Origin: Holophagae bacterium
GTDB taxonomy: Bacteria > Acidobacteriota > Thermoanaerobaculia > Thermoanaerobaculales > Sulfomarinibacteraceae
Assembly (NCBI GenBank): GCA_030609785.1
Contig: JAUWTC010000028.1
Span: 1 to 12,101 of the forward strand
DNA length: 12,101 nt
Direction of reading: 5' to 3'
This document shows positions 1-5,971 of the stretch, piece by piece. The notes beneath the pieces were generated by a model. The model was given only the letters and a program-made list of their open reading frames with translations. It made no database searches and had not been told where the DNA came from. The translations under genes were made by a program, and so were the position numbers. Every line of letters starts with the position of its first letter. The stretch's first letter is position 1.

Positions 1-1628
1 AATTTTTCCAGCGCCTCTCGCCTATCCTCGGTCTTATAGGTCTCGACCAGGGGCCCGACTTCACGGGCGGCTAAATCGGCTCGGCCGGCTTCGAGAGCCA
101 GAGACACCAATTTCTCCCGAACCTCGTGGTTCTCAGGAAAAAAGTGAATGATTGTCTCCAGGTGGTTCAGCGCTTTATCGACCAGGCCGTATTTGGCAAA
201 GACGTTGGCCTCGGCCAAACGTTCAAGGGGGTCGAAATCCGGCGCTTCGCCTGTAGTATCGGCAGCGGCTTGGACCGCAGCCGTTTGAGGACCCAGCGTT
301 TCGCCCAGGCTCTCGGCCTCGATCACCTCAAACTCGTCGGCATCAATATCCAGAACATCCTCGGCCGGAACATCGCCCACCGAAACCGGCCCCGGCGCTA
401 CTGGTAGTTCAGGCTCACTGGTCGCAGTCGGCGGTGCGGCGGTCTGATCGGCGCCGGAGATATCAACCCCCAGATCACGCAACCGGTCCTGGAACAATTT
501 ATTGTCTTGGTCTTCTCTGACGAGGTCCGCATAGACCCGACGGGCGTCATCGAGCTCACCCGCCTGAAAATAACTGTCGGCAAGACCCGCCTTGAGGGTG
601 AAAATCATTTCCTTGTCGTCGGTCGGAGAGAGTGCCTGTATCCCCAGTTTCTGGACATCTCGATCCACCGGCAATGCCTTAACCAGCCATCGGAAGACCT
701 CTTGAGCCCCGGGACGATCACCTTCGTCCAGCCGGCGGTTGGCAATCGGAAGGAGAAGATCTCGCCCACGATCCACCTCACCGACACCGAAAAAGGCACG
801 CCCCGCCAGGCATCCCACATCTTCATCATCCGGGTGGGTCTCCAACAAGGCCTGTGCCCGATCGAGAGCGGCTCTGGACTCGCCCGCCACCAAAGTGACC
901 TTGAGATCGAGAATGCCGATCGCCGTGCTGTCCGGTGAGCGTTTCTGGGCTTCAATCAGAAACTCGCGGGCAACGGAGAGTTTGCCCGAATCGACCAAGG
1001 CCTCGCAAATCGGCATGAGAAATTCCCCTGAGGGGGGATCCTGGTCCAGGGCATGCCGATAGAGCCTCTCGGCTTCCTCGACCTTGCCCCGGTCCAACAG
1101 CATCGTGCCCAGACGCTGATAGACATCGATCGCCTCGTCGCCATTGCCCTTTCGAAACAGCAGATCCGCGAGACGAAGGTGGCCCATATGATTCTCGGGG
1201 TCGATCTGGACCAATTTCCTCTGAATCTGGACGGCGTTGTCCAGGTCGTCATTCTTGAGATACCAGTCGGCCAAAACGGAGAACTGGTCTTTGGCCTCGA
1301 CCACGAGCCCCTGCTGGATATAGAGATCAGCGAGGCGCTCAAAGACTTCAACCCGGTCAGGGGCCAGCCGATTGATTTTTTTGTAGATGGCGATAGCCTT
1401 GTTGACAAAGCCGTCCACAGCAAAACTGTCGGCGATCCTTTGGTACAACTCGACGGCCCTGTCCACCTGGCCGATCCGGTTATGGAGATCTCCGATCCGG
1501 TTGATCGTATTGACGTCGTTGGGATTGAGTTTCAGGAGTTTTTCATACTCTCGGATAGCAGGCTCTATCTTGCCCCTCTGGACGAGCTTCTCGGCTCCTC
1601 TGAGAATCTTGTCCCTATTGATCGCCAT
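1..1628 (-). CDS. Large TPR-repeat protein, C-terminus beyond the left edge (partial)
   Basis: The frame is open from ATG at 1628 to the window edge: 542 codons and no stop. The translation is a run of tetratricopeptide-like helix pairs. Examples are 'AIREYEKLLKLNPND' near residue 25, 'AVELYQRIADSF' near 60, 'AIAIYKKINRLAPD' near 81 and 'AIDVYQRLGTMLLD' near 167. A second block from about residue 180 to 390 is less regular. An acidic Ala/Pro/Glu-rich linker follows at about 391-464, and TPR-like helices then resume ('ALNHLETIIHFFPEN'). There is no signal peptide or membrane segment, so it is probably a cytoplasmic scaffold. The partner cannot be told. A GGAAGGG sequence lies 11 bases before the ATG, a slightly long Shine-Dalgarno spacing. 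The gene follows rnhB after 36 bases on the same strand and is probably in the rplS-rnhB transcript. Similar TPR proteins beginning 'MA..R.K....A.K.VQ.GK...AI.EYEK' are familiar from deltaproteobacterial-type genomes; this is recollection, not a search. Confidence 0.88.
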   Translation of the reverse strand, partial: MAINRDKILRGAEKLVQRGKIEPAIREYEKLLKLNPNDVNTINRIGDLHNRIGQVDRAVELYQRIADSFAVDGFVNKAIAIYKKINRLAPDRVEVFERLADLYIQQGLVVEAKDQFSVLADWYLKNDDLDNAVQIQRKLVQIDPENHMGHLRLADLLFRKGNGDEAIDVYQRLGTMLLDRGKVEEAERLYRHALDQDPPSGEFLMPICEALVDSGKLSVAREFLIEAQKRSPDSTAIGILDLKVTLVAGESRAALDRAQALLETHPDDEDVGCLAGRAFFGVGEVDRGRDLLLPIANRRLDEGDRPGAQEVFRWLVKALPVDRDVQKLGIQALSPTDDKEMIFTLKAGLADSYFQAGELDDARRVYADLVREDQDNKLFQDRLRDLGVDISGADQTAAPPTATSEPELPVAPGPVSVGDVPAEDVLDIDADEFEVIEAESLGETLGPQTAAVQAAADTTGEAPDFDPLERLAEANVFAKYGLVDKALNHLETIIHFFPENHEVREKLVSLALEAGRADLAAREVGPLVETYKTEDRREALEK

Positions 1629-1664
1629 CCAGTTACTGTCCCTTCCGCGTCCTACACGTGTCGT

Positions 1665-2234
1665 TCATGGTAGCACAGGAGATGTCCGAAAACTCCGGCG
1701 ATGAAGACAGGAACGCCCATGTTTTTCAACCCCAACCCGGTGATTTCGAGTCCCATATCCTTTATTTTTTTCCCACTCCCACCATGGGTATTTTTTCGCC
1801 AGTTCAACCATCAACGCGTCCCGGTGGACCTTGGCAACATTGGACGCGGCCGCCACGCAAAAATAGTGTTCGTCTGCCTTGATCGGGGACAAAACCGCCT
1901 CAAAGCCCGGGCCCAGGCTCACCGCGTCGACGACGACGACATCACCCGGCAGGCTCAATGACCGGACCGCCGTCCGCATTGCCCTCCGAGTGGATTCAAG
2001 GATGTTGACCCGGTCGATGACCTCAGGCCAGACTTCGACGATCACCCAGGCATCAGAGTTCTGCCGCACCCACAGCGACGCCAAATTTCGCTTGGTTTGG
2101 GAGAGCTTTTTGGAGTCACGAATACTGTCGCGATGCGGGATTTCCGAAAGACGAACCCCACACACAACAACGGGGCCCGCCAGGGCCCCGCGTCCAACTT
2201 CGTCAATTCCGATGATGGCCGGCGAGTCTTTCAG
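1665..2234 (-). CDS. rnhB: Ribonuclease HII, with an apparent non-canonical (CTG) start
   Basis: RNase HII cuts the RNA strand of RNA:DNA hybrids and starts removal of ribonucleotides misincorporated in DNA. The family hallmarks are present in order. Counting from CTG at 2234 they are the catalytic IDEVGRG motif (D11, E12), RDSKKLS near residue 39, VVVDAVS (D103), IKAD (D121), AAASNVAKVHRD, and the KNKGYGT...HRRSF tail. The four carboxylates of the DEDD active site are all there. The start is the oddity. The first ATG/GTG/TTG in frame is GTG at 2165, which would remove D11 and E12. Upstream the frame is open back into rplS but contains no ATG, GTG or TTG. I place the start at CTG 2234 because GAGGA (2245-2249, minus strand) lies 10 bases before it and the protein then begins a normal distance before IDEVGRG (189 aa). 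Translational coupling to rplS, whose stop is 37 bases upstream, is likely. A sequence error is the alternative. Confidence 0.9.
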   Translation of the reverse strand: MKDSPAIIGIDEVGRGALAGPVVVCGVRLSEIPHRDSIRDSKKLSQTKRNLASLWVRQNSDAWVIVEVWPEVIDRVNILESTRRAMRTAVRSLSLPGDVVVVDAVSLGPGFEAVLSPIKADEHYFCVAAASNVAKVHRDALMVELAKKYPWWEWEKNKGYGTRNHRVGVEKHGRSCLHRRSFRTSPVLP

Positions 2235-2244
2235 TAAACGCCGA

Positions 2245-2259
2245 TCCTCGGCCCCGAGG
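2245..2259 (-). promoter_or_regulatory. Candidate rnhB Shine-Dalgarno inside a small hairpin
   Basis: Reading the minus strand, just after the rplS stop, CCTCGG and CCGAGG form a perfect 6-bp stem with a 2-base loop (2246-2259). The second arm carries the GAGGA that would act as Shine-Dalgarno for a CTG start at 2234. A ribosome ending rplS translation could open this hairpin, which would couple rnhB to rplS. The inverted repeat and the spacing are visible; the function is inferred. A 2-base loop is too tight to form as drawn, so at least the innermost pair would open. Confidence 0.3.
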
Positions 2260-2271
2260 GGCTCTCTCGTA

Positions 2272-2619
2272 TCAGGCGCGGCGCAACTCCTTGATGCGGG
2301 CGGCCTTGCCTCGACGCGAACGGATGTAATAGAGCTTGGCCCGTCGAACTTTGCCCAACCGGGTCACCTCGATTTTGGCCACGTTGGGAGAATGGAGGGG
2401 GAACACCCGCTCCACACCGATGCCTGAAGACATCTTGCGGACGGTGAAGGTCTCCGAAATGCCACCATGCTTACGGGCGATAACCAAACCCTCGAAAATC
2501 TGAATTCGTTCCTTTTCGCCTTCTTTGAGCCGAACATGGACTCTAACGGTGTCGCCACCCTTGAAATCAGGGATATCGGTTTTCAAATACTGCTGTGTCA
2601 CTTCACGCATGAGATCCAT
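2272..2619 (-). CDS. rplS: 50S ribosomal protein L19
   Basis: L19 sits at the interface of the 30S and 50S subunits and contributes to an intersubunit bridge. The 115-aa product has the expected length and pattern: an N-terminal helix ([16 protein letters not shown]), the [13 protein letters not shown] stretch, [38 protein letters not shown] and the basic tail [21 protein letters not shown]. Start ATG 2619 is chosen because GGGAGG lies 9 bases upstream; ATG 2610 is a possible internal alternative. rnhB follows, as in many bacteria. trmD and rpsP, which usually precede rplS, are absent, and uvrC lies upstream instead. The gene has its own promoter-like sequence (2674-2702). Confidence 0.97.
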   Translation of the reverse strand: MDLMREVTQQYLKTDIPDFKGGDTVRVHVRLKEGEKERIQIFEGLVIARKHGGISETFTVRKMSSGIGVERVFPLHSPNVAKIEVTRLGKVRRAKLYYIRSRRGKAARIKELRRA

Positions 2620-2673
2620 TGTCTTGTGCCTCCCAGGCGAGATTCCACTTTCTCAGCGGTTGCCGGGGCGCGG

Positions 2674-2702
2674 ATTATACACAGGAGTTGCTGGAAGAAC
2701 AA
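2674..2702 (-). promoter_or_regulatory. Sigma-70-type promoter for rplS-rnhB-TPR
   Basis: On the minus strand a perfect TATAAT (2679-2674) is preceded by TTGTTC (2702-2697; TTG matches the -35 consensus) with a 17-base spacer. Transcription would begin near 2667 and give a leader of about 48 bases carrying the GGGAGG ribosome site of rplS. No other stronger promoter is visible before rplS. The heptamer repeat array begins just upstream of the -35 element. Confidence 0.6.
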
Positions 2703-2709
2703 GGGAACG

Positions 2710-2751
2710 AACGTTCAACGCCGAACGTCCAACGTCCAACTTCGAAGTTCG
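2710..2751 (+). repeat. Heptamer tandem array A (six units)
   Basis: Six consecutive 7-base units follow the pattern AACGTTC, with variants AACGCCG, AACGTCC (twice), AACTTCG and AAGTTCG. The period of exactly 7 is kept throughout. The array lies directly upstream of the rplS -35 element. It is the left arm of an imperfect inverted repeat with array B: both arms have AGGGA on the outer side and AAGTnCGCG on the inner side, with the heptamers in the same register. Confidence 0.85.
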
Positions 2752-2894
2752 CGCCCGAGGGTGGAGGGGAGTGGGACGGTCTCGGTCGATGCTGAAGGAA
2801 CGATGAACGCGACTGGCTTCCGTCCGCAGAAATTCGACACCACCGGCACCGAGCCGTGCCGTTCACGCAACCGGTGACCAAGAACGCGTACTTC

Positions 2895-2929
2895 AACGTT
2901 GAACGTTGGACGTTGAACGTTCGACGTTC
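2895..2929 (-). repeat. Heptamer tandem array B (five units) at the uvrC stop
   Basis: Five 7-base units with plus-strand pattern AACGTTG/GACGTTG/AACGTTC/GACGTTC. Read on the minus strand they match the AACGTTC register of array A. The last unit plus one base contains the uvrC stop codon (TGA, 2930-2928), so the array begins exactly where uvrC ends. Confidence 0.85.
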
Positions 2930-4745
2930 ATCCCTCTCCCGCATGCAGATGCCGCCATATATGCCGTCCGACTCGAGGTCCCATCCTTTCACCCAGTGCC
3001 TCTTCCGTTGCCTGCTGCACACCACGAACCGAGCCGAATGCCCGCAACAACGATCGGGCACGCCCCGGACCGATGCCCGGGATGTTCAGAAGTTCGGTGG
3101 CCAGGGTCTTTTTCTTCCTGCGGCGCCGCTGGCGAGCCAGGGCGAAACGATGCGCCTCGTCACGGGCCTGGCGCAGAACCAGATGAGCTGGATCGTGATC
3201 GTCCGGCGCCAGGGGCTCATCCCTTCCGGGGAGCCACACCGCCTCCTCCCGTTTGGCAAGCGCCGCCAAAGGCAAATCGAGGCCGAGGCCGTCGAGGGCG
3301 GCCATCGCCGCGTTGAGTTGCCCGAGACCACCGTCGATCAGAACCAGGTCGGGCATGTCCCTTCCTTCGTCCCGCAACCTCCTGTAGCGCCGAGTCACCG
3401 CTTCTCCGATCGCCGCGAAATCGTCGCCCCCTCCGGCTTCCCTGAGGTTGAAGGACCGGTATTCCCTGCGCTCCATCCGACCCGATCTCCAGACAACGCA
3501 GGACGCTGTCGTGTGGCGGCCTGCCGAATGGGAAATGTCGAAGCACTCCAGGCTCCGAACCGGTCCCTCGAGTCCCAAGAGTTCGCCCAGTCGCCGTTCC
3601 AGATGCTGGGCCTGAGACCGCGGGGCTCGAAATCTCAGGTTGAATGCGGCACTGGCATTGTCGTCGGCCAGGCCAACCCTCCGAGCCTTTGGGCCCCGCT
3701 GAGGGCGCATCATTCGCACGCTGCCACCCCTGAGATGTTCGAGGTAGGCCTCGATCAGATCCCGTTCATCAGCCCCAAGGTCGACCGATGTTTCGACGAC
3801 GGCCGGAATGAAGGGGTTCGCTTCGTAGTACTGGGCCGCGAATGCCATCAACACCTCGGCCCGAGCAACGTCTCCGACACCCTCGAAATGGAACTCTCTT
3901 TTGTCGACCAACTTGCCTTCTCGATACGGCAAGAGGCACACCGTCGCGTGGGCGCCATCGACGTGAACCGCGATGACGTCGGCATCCATCCCCCCGCCGA
4001 GTTCGACATCCTGCTTTTCACCCAAACGCCGCACGACCGTCACAAGATCCCTCAGCCGTGCTGCACGCTCGAATTCCTCGCCCTTTGAGGCCGCCCACAT
4101 GCCGGCTTCCAGTTTCGGCAGCAGTTCCTTGTGCCGCCCGCCGAGAAAAAGCTTCAACTCTTCCACGCTCTCGGCATAGCCCTCGGGCGTCGCCAATCCG
4201 TCGACGCAGGGGCCGAGACAGGCGTTGAGATGATAGTAGAGGCATGGCCGCGCGAGCTTGCCGTCAATTTCGATCGTGCACGTCCGAACGGTAAAGCGCG
4301 TCCGGGCCAGCTCCATCAACTGTCGTGCCATCGACTGCCCCAGAAAGGGCCCAAAGTAGGTGTGGCCGTCATCCTGGACCTTCCGGGTGAACTCGACCCG
4401 AGGCCACCGCTCACCGGTCGTCACCTTGATGTAGGGGTAGGTCTTGTCATCCTTGAGCATGACGTTGAAACGCGGCCGTTCCCTCTTGATCAAGGTGTTC
4501 TCAAGAATAAATGCTTCGACCTCGGATGCCGTGACGGTGAAATCCAGCTCTCTGGCCAGTTCCAGCATGGCCACCGTTCTATCCGCCAAGTCCTGGCGTC
4601 CGAAGTACGACATCACCCTCCGCCTGAGGTTTCGCGCCTTACCGACGTAGAGCACGGTTCCGCGGGTGTCGGCAAATCGGTAGACACCAGGCGAGGTCGG
4701 GGCCTCCTGGGCGCGCTCAAGACGGGGGTGGGGGGTGTTGGTCAT
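2928..4745 (-). CDS. uvrC: Excinuclease ABC subunit C
   Basis: UvrC makes both incisions around DNA lesions in the UvrABC nucleotide excision repair complex. The 605-aa product (from ATG 4745) is of normal length. The N-terminal GIY-YIG nuclease carries GVYRF (residues 20-24), LYVGKARNLRRR (32-43) and catalytic Glu82 in FILENTLIK. A UVR-type helical segment follows (EFERAARLRDLV) for UvrB contact. The RNase H-like second nuclease shows ECFDISHSAG, GGDDFAAIGEAV, LVLIDGGLGQL and RDEAHRFAL, which supply the Asp/His residues known for this site. The C-terminal helix-hairpin-helix pair includes IPGIGPGRA. The frame is open to an ATG at 4850, but the extra 35 residues lie in intergenic direct repeats and are not UvrC-like, so 4745 is preferred. 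There is no Shine-Dalgarno; TAGAAT lies 8 bases before the ATG. The stop lies in heptamer array B. Confidence 0.97.
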   Translation of the reverse strand: MTNTPHPRLERAQEAPTSPGVYRFADTRGTVLYVGKARNLRRRVMSYFGRQDLADRTVAMLELARELDFTVTASEVEAFILENTLIKRERPRFNVMLKDDKTYPYIKVTTGERWPRVEFTRKVQDDGHTYFGPFLGQSMARQLMELARTRFTVRTCTIEIDGKLARPCLYYHLNACLGPCVDGLATPEGYAESVEELKLFLGGRHKELLPKLEAGMWAASKGEEFERAARLRDLVTVVRRLGEKQDVELGGGMDADVIAVHVDGAHATVCLLPYREGKLVDKREFHFEGVGDVARAEVLMAFAAQYYEANPFIPAVVETSVDLGADERDLIEAYLEHLRGGSVRMMRPQRGPKARRVGLADDNASAAFNLRFRAPRSQAQHLERRLGELLGLEGPVRSLECFDISHSAGRHTTASCVVWRSGRMERREYRSFNLREAGGGDDFAAIGEAVTRRYRRLRDEGRDMPDLVLIDGGLGQLNAAMAALDGLGLDLPLAALAKREEAVWLPGRDEPLAPDDHDPAHLVLRQARDEAHRFALARQRRRRKKKTLATELLNIPGIGPGRARSLLRAFGSVRGVQQATEEALGERMGPRVGRHIWRHLHAGEG

Positions 4746-4753
4746 GGGGGAAC

Positions 4754-4759
4754 ATTCTA
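4754..4759 (-). promoter_or_regulatory. -10-like TAGAAT 8 bases before the uvrC ATG
   Basis: TAGAAT matches TATAAT at five of six positions and ends 8 bases before ATG 4745. Transcription would therefore start about two bases before or at the start codon, giving a leaderless uvrC mRNA. No purine-rich ribosome site is present; the bases between are GTTCCCCC. No convincing -35 element was found at 16-18 bases. Confidence 0.4.
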
Positions 4760-4806
4760 CTGGAGACGAATCGAAAGAACGGAGCCGGGTGCGGATCATG
4801 CCTAAG

Positions 4807-4931
4807 CTGCCGCTGAACCGGCTACCGGCCCGGTCGCGGTCGCTGTCCACTGCCGCTGACCCTGACGCGGTCTACTGTCCCGGCCCCTGATTACTGTTTG
4901 CTGCCGCTGGCCCGGTCGCAGTTTTCTATCC
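4807..4931. repeat. Three imperfect 31-bp direct repeats
   Basis: Copies lie at 4807-4848, 4850-4880 and 4901-4931. All begin CTGCCGCTG and end (G/A)TCC. Copies 2 and 3 are both 31 bases and agree at most positions. Copy 1 has an extra 11 bases in the middle (42 bases). Copies 1 and 2 are one base apart, and a 20-base spacer precedes copy 3. They are upstream of uvrC in the gap to rnc. Too few and too irregular to be a CRISPR array. Confidence 0.6.
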
Positions 4932-4970
4932 CCGGCCTTCGGGGCCGCGCAGGCGCGCCCCCGCTCGGCG

Positions 4971-5030
4971 CATTTTCCTCAAGGGGCAACAAATCAGAAG
5001 TCGGGAGGACATGACCCCTTGAGGAAAATG
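4971..5030. other. Perfect 16-bp inverted repeat with 28-base loop
   Basis: Arm CATTTTCCTCAAGGGG (4971-4986) is the exact reverse complement of 5015-5030, with a 28-base loop. On the minus strand this is downstream of rnc and upstream of uvrC. Neither strand has a U-run typical of an intrinsic terminator. It could be a structured RNA, a processing site for RNase III encoded just upstream, or a mobile hairpin. Confidence 0.65.
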
Positions 5031-5046
5031 ACCTCGGCGGCCTACG

Positions 5047-5074
5047 GCGTTGGCCGAGACTCGATTGCCAACGC
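5047..5074. other. 8-bp inverted repeat (GCGTTGGC)
   Basis: GCGTTGGC at 5047-5054 pairs exactly with GCCAACGC at 5067-5074 across a 12-base loop. It lies 16 bases from the 16-bp inverted repeat and belongs to the same cluster of hairpins in the rnc-uvrC gap. Confidence 0.45.
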
Positions 5075-5093
5075 GGCCCCCGTGGATTGCCCC

Positions 5094-5152
5094 CCTTGAC
5101 GTTGACCGCATCGTTGCGCAAATCGGGAGAAAGCCCCGGGACAACGTCAAGG
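5094..5152. other. 11-bp inverted repeat (CCTTGACGTTG)
   Basis: CCTTGACGTTG at 5094-5104 pairs exactly with CAACGTCAAGG at 5142-5152 across a 37-base loop, which itself contains a small CGCA/TGCG stem. It is the third in-line hairpin between rnc and uvrC and the nearest to the rnc stop (60 bases). The remaining 60 bases to rnc show nothing I can name. Confidence 0.5.
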
Positions 5153-5211
5153 ACGGCACGTCCCGTCTGAGGTATTGGGCGCTCTCTGCGTTAAACGTCG
5201 GCCGGCAACCC

Positions 5212-5916
5212 CTACTCCAAAAACCCCAATCTCGCCAGGGCCCTCCGGGCTGCCTGTTGTTGAGCTTCCCTCTTGGTCGGCCCTTCACCCTTGGCCATCT
5301 CACGCCCATCCCACGAAACCGTGCTGACCCACCGCGGACGGTGATCGGGGCCGTCCCCGCCAAAATCCGAGTACACCGGAAGATCGAGCCCGCGGGTCTG
5401 AGCGGCCTGATTCAAGGCGGACTTGGCATCGGCCAGGATCAGCGTCCGCTCGTCCAGGTCCACAAGCTCGTCGTGGAACTGGTCTTCAATAAACGCGTAA
5501 GCGGCCTCCCATCCTCCGTCGACCGCCAGCGCGCCAATAATGGCCTCGAATACATCCTCGAGCAGCGCCGAACGCTCTCGTCCGTGCTGCCTCTCTTCAC
5601 CGCTACTCATGCGAACCCAGCCCTCCAACCCGAGCCAGGCCGCCTTCTCCGCCAAACTGGCCGACCGGACCAGATGGGCACGCATCTTGGTCAGAACACC
5701 CTCGTCCGCATCCGGGTAGGCCTCGAAAAGCATCAGCGCGACCGAATGACCCAGAACCGCATCGCCAAGGAACTCGAGGCGCTGGTAGCTCCCCTCGATC
5801 GGTGCTTCGTCAGCAGAACCATGCCTCAACGCCCGCTCGAGCACCTCCCGGTCATCGAACCGATGCCCCAGAATTTCCTCGATTTCCGCCAGTCGATCAA
5901 TCTTCCGGTCTTCCAT
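5212..5916 (-). CDS. rnc: Ribonuclease III
   Basis: RNase III cleaves double-stranded RNA in rRNA maturation and in regulated mRNA decay, working as a homodimer. The 234-aa product has the usual two-domain layout. The nuclease domain (about 1-150) carries the signature YQRLEFLGDAVLG with Glu48 and Asp52, and EDVFEAIIGAL with Asp121 and Glu124, which are the four metal-binding acidic residues. The C-terminal double-stranded RNA binding domain (about 160-232) includes AKGEGPTKREAQQQAARRAL. Gln45 replaces the Glu usual in NERLEF; that residue is not one of the four catalytic ones. Start ATG 5916 is the only good choice. It has no Shine-Dalgarno, and TATGAT ends 8 bases before it. The gene follows the Mut7-C gene after 39 bases, so co-transcription is also possible. 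Confidence 0.97.
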   Translation of the reverse strand: MEDRKIDRLAEIEEILGHRFDDREVLERALRHGSADEAPIEGSYQRLEFLGDAVLGHSVALMLFEAYPDADEGVLTKMRAHLVRSASLAEKAAWLGLEGWVRMSSGEERQHGRERSALLEDVFEAIIGALAVDGGWEAAYAFIEDQFHDELVDLDERTLILADAKSALNQAAQTRGLDLPVYSDFGGDGPDHRPRWVSTVSWDGREMAKGEGPTKREAQQQAARRALARLGFLE

Positions 5917-5924
5917 AGCCCGAG

Positions 5925-5930
5925 ATCATA
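5925..5930 (-). promoter_or_regulatory. -10-like TATGAT 8 bases before the rnc ATG
   Basis: TATGAT matches TATAAT at five of six positions. The 8-base gap to the start codon is identical to that of TAGAAT at uvrC. There is no ribosome site in the gap (CTCGGGCT). This supports a leaderless rnc transcript starting in the short gap after the Mut7-C gene. No clear -35 is present; heptamer array C lies 20 bases upstream. Confidence 0.4.
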
Positions 5931-5950
5931 CCGGGGAATGAGGCGAAATG

Positions 5951-5971
5951 AACGTTCAACGTTCGACGTTC
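5951..5971 (+). repeat. Heptamer tandem array C (three units)
   Basis: Three clean units, AACGTTC, AACGTTC and GACGTTC, in the same plus-strand orientation as array A. The array overlaps the 3' end of the Mut7-C gene. Its units encode that protein's last residues (V-N-V-E-R) and provide its TGA stop (5958-5956). Confidence 0.85.

Larger units (their letters stand above)
2702..2935. other. About 234-bp inverted element between uvrC and rplS
   Basis: The outer arms of about 50 bases (2702-2753 and 2885-2935) are imperfect inverted copies built from heptamers. The 131-base centre has no convincing ORF. It includes a CACCGG...CCGGTG inverted repeat near 2843-2878. The element fills the whole gap from the uvrC stop codon to the rplS promoter. 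Read-through RNA from uvrC could fold into one long hairpin. It could be a non-autonomous mobile element or an extended intergenic repeat. No target-site duplication is evident. Confidence 0.45.

Noticed and set aside
1053..1673. 206-codon plus-strand open frame opposite the TPR gene
   Set aside because: The minus-strand TPR frame is continuous and has clear repeats; the plus frame has no recognisable motif.
2710..2929. CRISPR array made of the heptamer or 31-bp repeats
   Set aside because: Heptamers are contiguous without spacers. The 31-bp repeats at 4807-4931 have gaps of 1 and 20 bases and diverge. No cas genes are present.
2856..4088. 410-codon open frame on the plus strand opposite uvrC
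   Set aside because: It lies antisense to an intact, motif-complete uvrC. Its product is Arg/Pro-rich with no domain. Long antisense frames are expected in GC-rich coding DNA.
4131..4805. 224-codon plus-strand open frame opposite the 5' half of uvrC
   Set aside because: Antisense shadow of the conserved GIY-YIG region; no ribosome site or known motif.
4746..4850. Upstream ATG start for UvrC at 4850
   Set aside because: The added 35 residues come from the direct-repeat region and precede the usual UvrC N-terminus; the -10-like TAGAAT would lie inside them.
5011..5022. Mini-ORF ATG-ACC-CCT-TGA after GGGAGG on the plus strand
   Set aside because: Only three sense codons, and the ribosome site is 2 bases from the ATG, too close to work; probably chance within the inverted repeat.
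4971..5030. Intrinsic terminator of rnc
   Set aside because: The stem is long and perfect, but the loop is 28 bases and no T-run follows on the minus strand; a terminator role is not supported.
4926..5363. Minus-strand open frame of 145 codons between rnc and uvrC
   Set aside because: It overlaps the rnc 3' end in another frame and runs through the inverted repeats; composition is Arg/Gly-rich and not protein-like.
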